Origin: Aneurinibacillus tyrosinisolvens
GTDB lineage: Bacteria > Bacillota > Bacilli > Aneurinibacillales > Aneurinibacillaceae
DNA length: 41,504 nucleotides
Reading direction: 5' to 3'
Assembly: GCF_001015055.1 (NCBI RefSeq)
Contig: NZ_BBWZ01000040.1
Span: 1-41,504, forward strand
Position numbers and translations under genes: made by a program. The notes under the pieces are model-generated. The model made no database searches, was not told the origin of the DNA, and worked only from the letters and a program-made list of their open reading frames with translations. Below are positions 38,856 to 41,504 of this stretch, piece after piece (within the stretch, counting starts at the first letter, position 1; the number at the start of each line of letters is the position of its first letter).

Positions 38856-39045
38856 TCCTCCTTTTTCTGAATGATGGAACTATAATCTATACACTCTTTA
38901 ATGTAGCACAATTGGTATCGTTCGTCCGGTATAAGATTATTATTCATGAAATTGCACACAATGTTCCATAAATTACAAGACGTGAAATTAGCCTGGTACT
39001 GAATTATATTTATAGTGATTCCAATCAAAGAATGGAGGCTGTCTT

Positions 39046-39798
39046 ATGGAAGCTTTACGTAATAAGGTTGCAATTGTAACAGGCGGAAGCAGAGGGATCG
39101 GTGCAGCTACCGCTATCCTGTTAGCAAAAGCAGGAGCCGATGTCGTCATCAACTACCACAGTTCTGAAAAAGATGCATTGAACGTACTTGCCGAGGTAGA
39201 AGCAGCAGGGCGCAAGGGCAAGGTTATCCAGGCTGATGTCAGAAATACAGAAGATGTTAAAAGATTAGTTGAAGAGGCTGTTAGCGAGTTCGGAAAGATT
39301 GATATTCTCATAAACAATGCAAATATTAATTTTGCATTCAAGCCTTTTATGGAAATGACCTGGGAAGAGTTCTCCTACAAATTAAATAATGAGATGAGTT
39401 CTGCTTTCCATCTATGCCAGGAAGTTGTTCCTCATATGGAAAAGCAAGGCGAAGGGAAAATTGTCTTAATATCCAGCGGTTTATCCCGCACCCCTTCTCA
39501 AGGCTTCGTTGCACACGGTACGGCTAAAGCAGCCATCGCTACCTTTGCAAAATATTTGGCGCAAGAATTAGGGCCTAAAAATATTGCTACGAATGTGATT
39601 TCTCCTGGTCTTATCCTGACAGATGCAACAAAAGATCAACCGGCACAGGCTCACGAAATGCTCAGAAGTTTAACCCCGCTGCAGCGTTTAGGGCGGCCTG
39701 AAGACGTTGCTGGCGCTATTCTAAGCCTGGTAGCTGACTGGAACAAACATATTAATGGTGCTTATATTCCAGTGAACGGTGGACTGGACATGAGCTGA
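39046..39798 (+). CDS. SDR-family oxidoreductase with His in place of catalytic Tyr
   Basis: The 250-residue Rossmann protein has the cofactor loop TGGSRGIG (12-19), the structural NNAN (90-93, usually NNAG), catalytic-type Ser144 and Lys161, and the C-terminal GGLDMS end typical of FabG-like reductases. The YxxxK motif reads HGTAK, so His157 stands where the catalytic Tyr is expected (Ser-to-this-position spacing of 13, as in FabG). Activity may be changed or lost. The Asn of ADVRN-type Asp64 is present, suggesting NAD(P)H binding. ATGGAGG precedes the ATG by 9 nt. Confidence 0.88.
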   Translation: MEALRNKVAIVTGGSRGIGAATAILLAKAGADVVINYHSSEKDALNVLAEVEAAGRKGKVIQADVRNTEDVKRLVEEAVSEFGKIDILINNANINFAFKPFMEMTWEEFSYKLNNEMSSAFHLCQEVVPHMEKQGEGKIVLISSGLSRTPSQGFVAHGTAKAAIATFAKYLAQELGPKNIATNVISPGLILTDATKDQPAQAHEMLRSLTPLQRLGRPEDVAGAILSLVADWNKHINGAYIPVNGGLDMS

Positions 39799-39807
39799 TT
39801 GGATTTT

Positions 39808-39842
39808 TAAGCCTCCGGACTTGTCCGGGAGGCTTTTTTTAG
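39808..39842 (+). terminator. Terminator after the SDR gene
   Basis: Stem AAGCCTCC/GGAGGCTT with an inner GGA/TCC and seven T residues. Confidence 0.75.
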
Positions 39843-40006
39843 TATATTAAATCTCAATATGAATTCCGATGGTTGTGTAACCCTGTAATTGCTCTGATAG
39901 GAAAATAAAAGGCAGAATTCGACGGTTCTACATGATATCATAACAGTGAGAATGGTATGCGATAATAAATGAAAACAAGTGTAACAGTATGCACTGGAGG
40001 AATAGT

Positions 40007-41041
40007 ATGGATAAAATAGCGTGGATTACGGATAGCACCTCTGGAATTGAACCGGAAGTAGCCAAAAAATACAACATTCATGTTGTGCCTTTACATATTA
40101 TCTTTCAAGGTAAATCCTATAAAGACGGGATTGACCTATCTGAGAAAGAGTTTTATGAAAAACTGAAGCGGGAAAAGGAACTTCCTAAAACGTCTCAGCC
40201 TGCAATTGGGGAGTTCATCGACTTCTACGAACAATTAAAAAAGGAATACGACAGGGGAATCGTTATTCACGTTGCGGATGAACTGAGCGGAACCTTGCGT
40301 ACTTCTAGAATGGCTGCGGAAATGGCTGAGTTTCCGGTTGAAATTATTGATTCCCGGCTGGTTGTGTATCCGATGGTGTACCTGTTATTGGATGGGATTC
40401 AAATGCATCAGAACGGTACATCCTATGAGGAAATCGTATCGGAGTTGAAGCGCCTTACTGGTAATATGCGAGCGTATTTCATGGTTAATGATTTATCCCA
40501 GCTCCAAAGAGGCGGAAGAATGAGTTCAACACAGGCGTTACTGGGAAATCTTCTTCAAATCAAACCTATTCTTCGCTTAAATAATGGAAAAGTGGAGTTG
40601 TACGAAAAAGTCCGCACCTATACAAAGGCGAAAAAACGTATTTTTGAAATCTTCGCAGAAGATGTGAAAGATGCAAAGGAAGTCCGGGTATGTATCCCGC
40701 AGGGAAGTGCCAGGGAAGAAGCAGTGAAGTGGAAAGAAGAGCTGGAGCAAATGTTCCCGTACCTCGATTTTCATATTTCCCAGCTTGGAGCTGTTGTAGG
40801 TACACATGTGGAGAAGGGACGCTTGCTATCGCCTGGTATTGCAAATAAAAATGCCCTCTGCACATTCACACGTATCCTGGCTAACACAGCCTATCCTATT
40901 TTCGGTATAATAATACGGTCGGAAATCGCGCAAACAGCCGTTCAGATTGGAATTGATTTGTCTTCGATTACGTCCTACGCCAATGTCCGGCAATCTCTTG
41001 AAGTCATTCAAAAACAGAAAGAACTGAGCCCACTAGCTTAG
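40007..41041 (+). pseudogene. DegV family fatty-acid-binding protein, frameshifted and fused to a STAS fragment
   Basis: CTGGAGGAATAGT precedes the ATG at 40007; an upstream ATG at 39989 is unsupported. The first about 267 residues are a complete DegV protein (IAWITDSTSGIEPE; the KTSQPAIGEF segment; LSGTLRTSRMAAE), which binds fatty acids for the FakA kinase. At about 40808 the frame is lost. The next frame encodes GEGTLAIAWYCK and TAA at 40848, the normal DegV end, giving 280 residues if one base is restored. In the present frame translation continues about 75 residues into SEIAQTAVQIGIDLSSITSY and NVRQSLEVIQK, which matches the C-terminal end of an RsbR-type STAS domain. A deletion and a frameshift thus produced a chimeric ORF. 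Confidence 0.75.
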
Positions 41042-41059
41042 CTGGTGTGTTTTTTTTTG
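41029..41059 (+). terminator. Terminator at the end of the DegV/STAS ORF
   Basis: Stem CACTAGC/GCTGGTG with loop TTA followed by TGTTTTTTTTT; it overlaps the stop codon. Confidence 0.7.
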
Positions 41060-41238
41060 ATTGGACAGCAATATTTACCGATGTGTTGATTTTAATTTAA
41101 CCTAATTTGTTTTTTTTAAACATCCCTTAAAATGGAGTGCAATACCTAAGCGGATTAGTCAATGCGATTAGCCAGCGGTTAAGAAACGTTAAGGAAAGCA
41201 AGGTTTCTTAAGAAAAAGGCGGTTGGTAAAATTTGATA

Positions 41239-41268
41239 TTGCAATATTGCCCTCCTTCCTGGTAAGAT
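41239..41268 (+). promoter_or_regulatory. rrn promoter P1
   Basis: TTGCAA (41239-41244), 18-bp spacer, TAAGAT (41263-41268). Confidence 0.65.
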
Positions 41269-41333
41269 GTAATTCCGGCGTTAGAAACAAGCGCTGAAAA
41301 CCAGGGCAACAACAAATTGGAAAAAATAAGTTG

Positions 41334-41362
41334 TTGCAAATCGCTTGGTGATTTGATAAGAT
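41334..41362 (+). promoter_or_regulatory. rrn promoter P2
   Basis: TTGCAA (41334-41339), 17-bp spacer, TAAGAT (41357-41362). It uses the same -35 and -10 words as P1, as expected of tandem rrn promoters. Confidence 0.7.
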
Positions 41363-41504
41363 AGTTAAGTCGCCGCTAAACGAGCGGATGACAACAAAAC
41401 AACAGTTCCTTGAAAACTGAACAGTGAAACTTCGAATGTGTGCGAGTTAAATTTTTATCCGGCAACATGATTGTCGGACCCAAACATTCTTTAATTGATT
41501 AGTT

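Larger units (their letters stand above)
41060..41504 (+). promoter_or_regulatory. rRNA operon upstream region and leader
   Basis: No protein gene. Two matched promoters are followed by a leader containing GTTCCTTGAAAACTGAACAG, the phrase found ahead of 16S genes and in rRNA spacers in Bacillales. The 16S rRNA gene should begin just beyond the right edge. Confidence 0.75.

Noticed and set aside
38846..39028. 61-codon minus-strand ORF between ABM and SDR genes
   Set aside because: No ribosome binding site, product unlike a protein; the region more likely holds divergent promoters.
1..41504. CRISPR arrays, tRNAs and insertion sequences
   Set aside because: No regularly spaced repeats, cloverleaf sequences or transposase motifs with terminal inverted repeats were found by eye.

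Overview
The window looks like a chromosomal piece of a low-to-moderate GC, spore-forming Bacillales bacterium (Bacillus, Aneurinibacillus or Brevibacillus-like; the genus cannot be fixed from the sequence). The signs are strong AGGAGG ribosome binding sites, Spo0E, RsbR, IseA, YjfB and YezD family genes, many Bacillus-style A-tract/hairpin/T-tract terminators, and an rRNA-operon leader with tandem promoters at the right end. No tRNA, CRISPR array, insertion sequence or complete rRNA gene is present.

Region 1 (1-19.8 kb) is an accessory and decaying stretch. It starts with a row of minus-strand terminators and tiny genes, then a class I c-di-GMP riboswitch ahead of a 29-codon ORF, an Lrp/AsnC regulator and a YjfB-type protein. 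Many 3'-terminal or internal gene fragments follow: DinB, phage tail genes, a DUF3427 helicase tail, YflT, a WXG100/immunity pair and an AAA_12 helicase. Larger genes here are a SWIM-SNF2 helicase broken by two frameshifts, a SEC-C protein, IseA, Spo0E, an RsbR-type STAS protein, a ParB-fold-like protein, an XRE regulator divergent from a type III Res-like helicase-nuclease that lacks its DEAH box, and a diguanylate cyclase with a collapsed 7TM sensor. The common pattern is that the 3' end and terminator survive while the 5' end or middle is lost.

Region 2 (19.8-25.0 kb) is a sulfur-acquisition island: an Rrf2 regulator and YezD, a double-stem terminator, then ssuE-A-D-C-B (flavin reductase, sulfonate-binding lipoprotein, alkanesulfonate monooxygenase, permease, ATPase). 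It is visibly GC-richer than its neighbours.

Region 3 (25.2-29.2 kb) is an amine-nitrogen module: a cytosolic copper/TPQ amine oxidase, a Met- and His-rich membrane protein of unknown function, and an Amt ammonium transporter. The oxidase would release ammonium and needs copper, so the three may form one pathway.

Region 4 (29.2-38.5 kb) holds two divergently transcribed paralogous secreted beta-propeller/phosphoesterase proteins around a 417-bp shared regulatory region with a Pho-box-like repeat, an RND efflux permease and a VTT-domain membrane protein.

Region 5 (38.5-41.5 kb) has an ABM monooxygenase, an SDR in which His replaces the catalytic Tyr, a DegV protein that is frameshifted near its end and runs into a STAS-protein fragment, and the promoter and leader of an rRNA operon. 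All function calls come from reading the sequence and remembered family features; no search was run.
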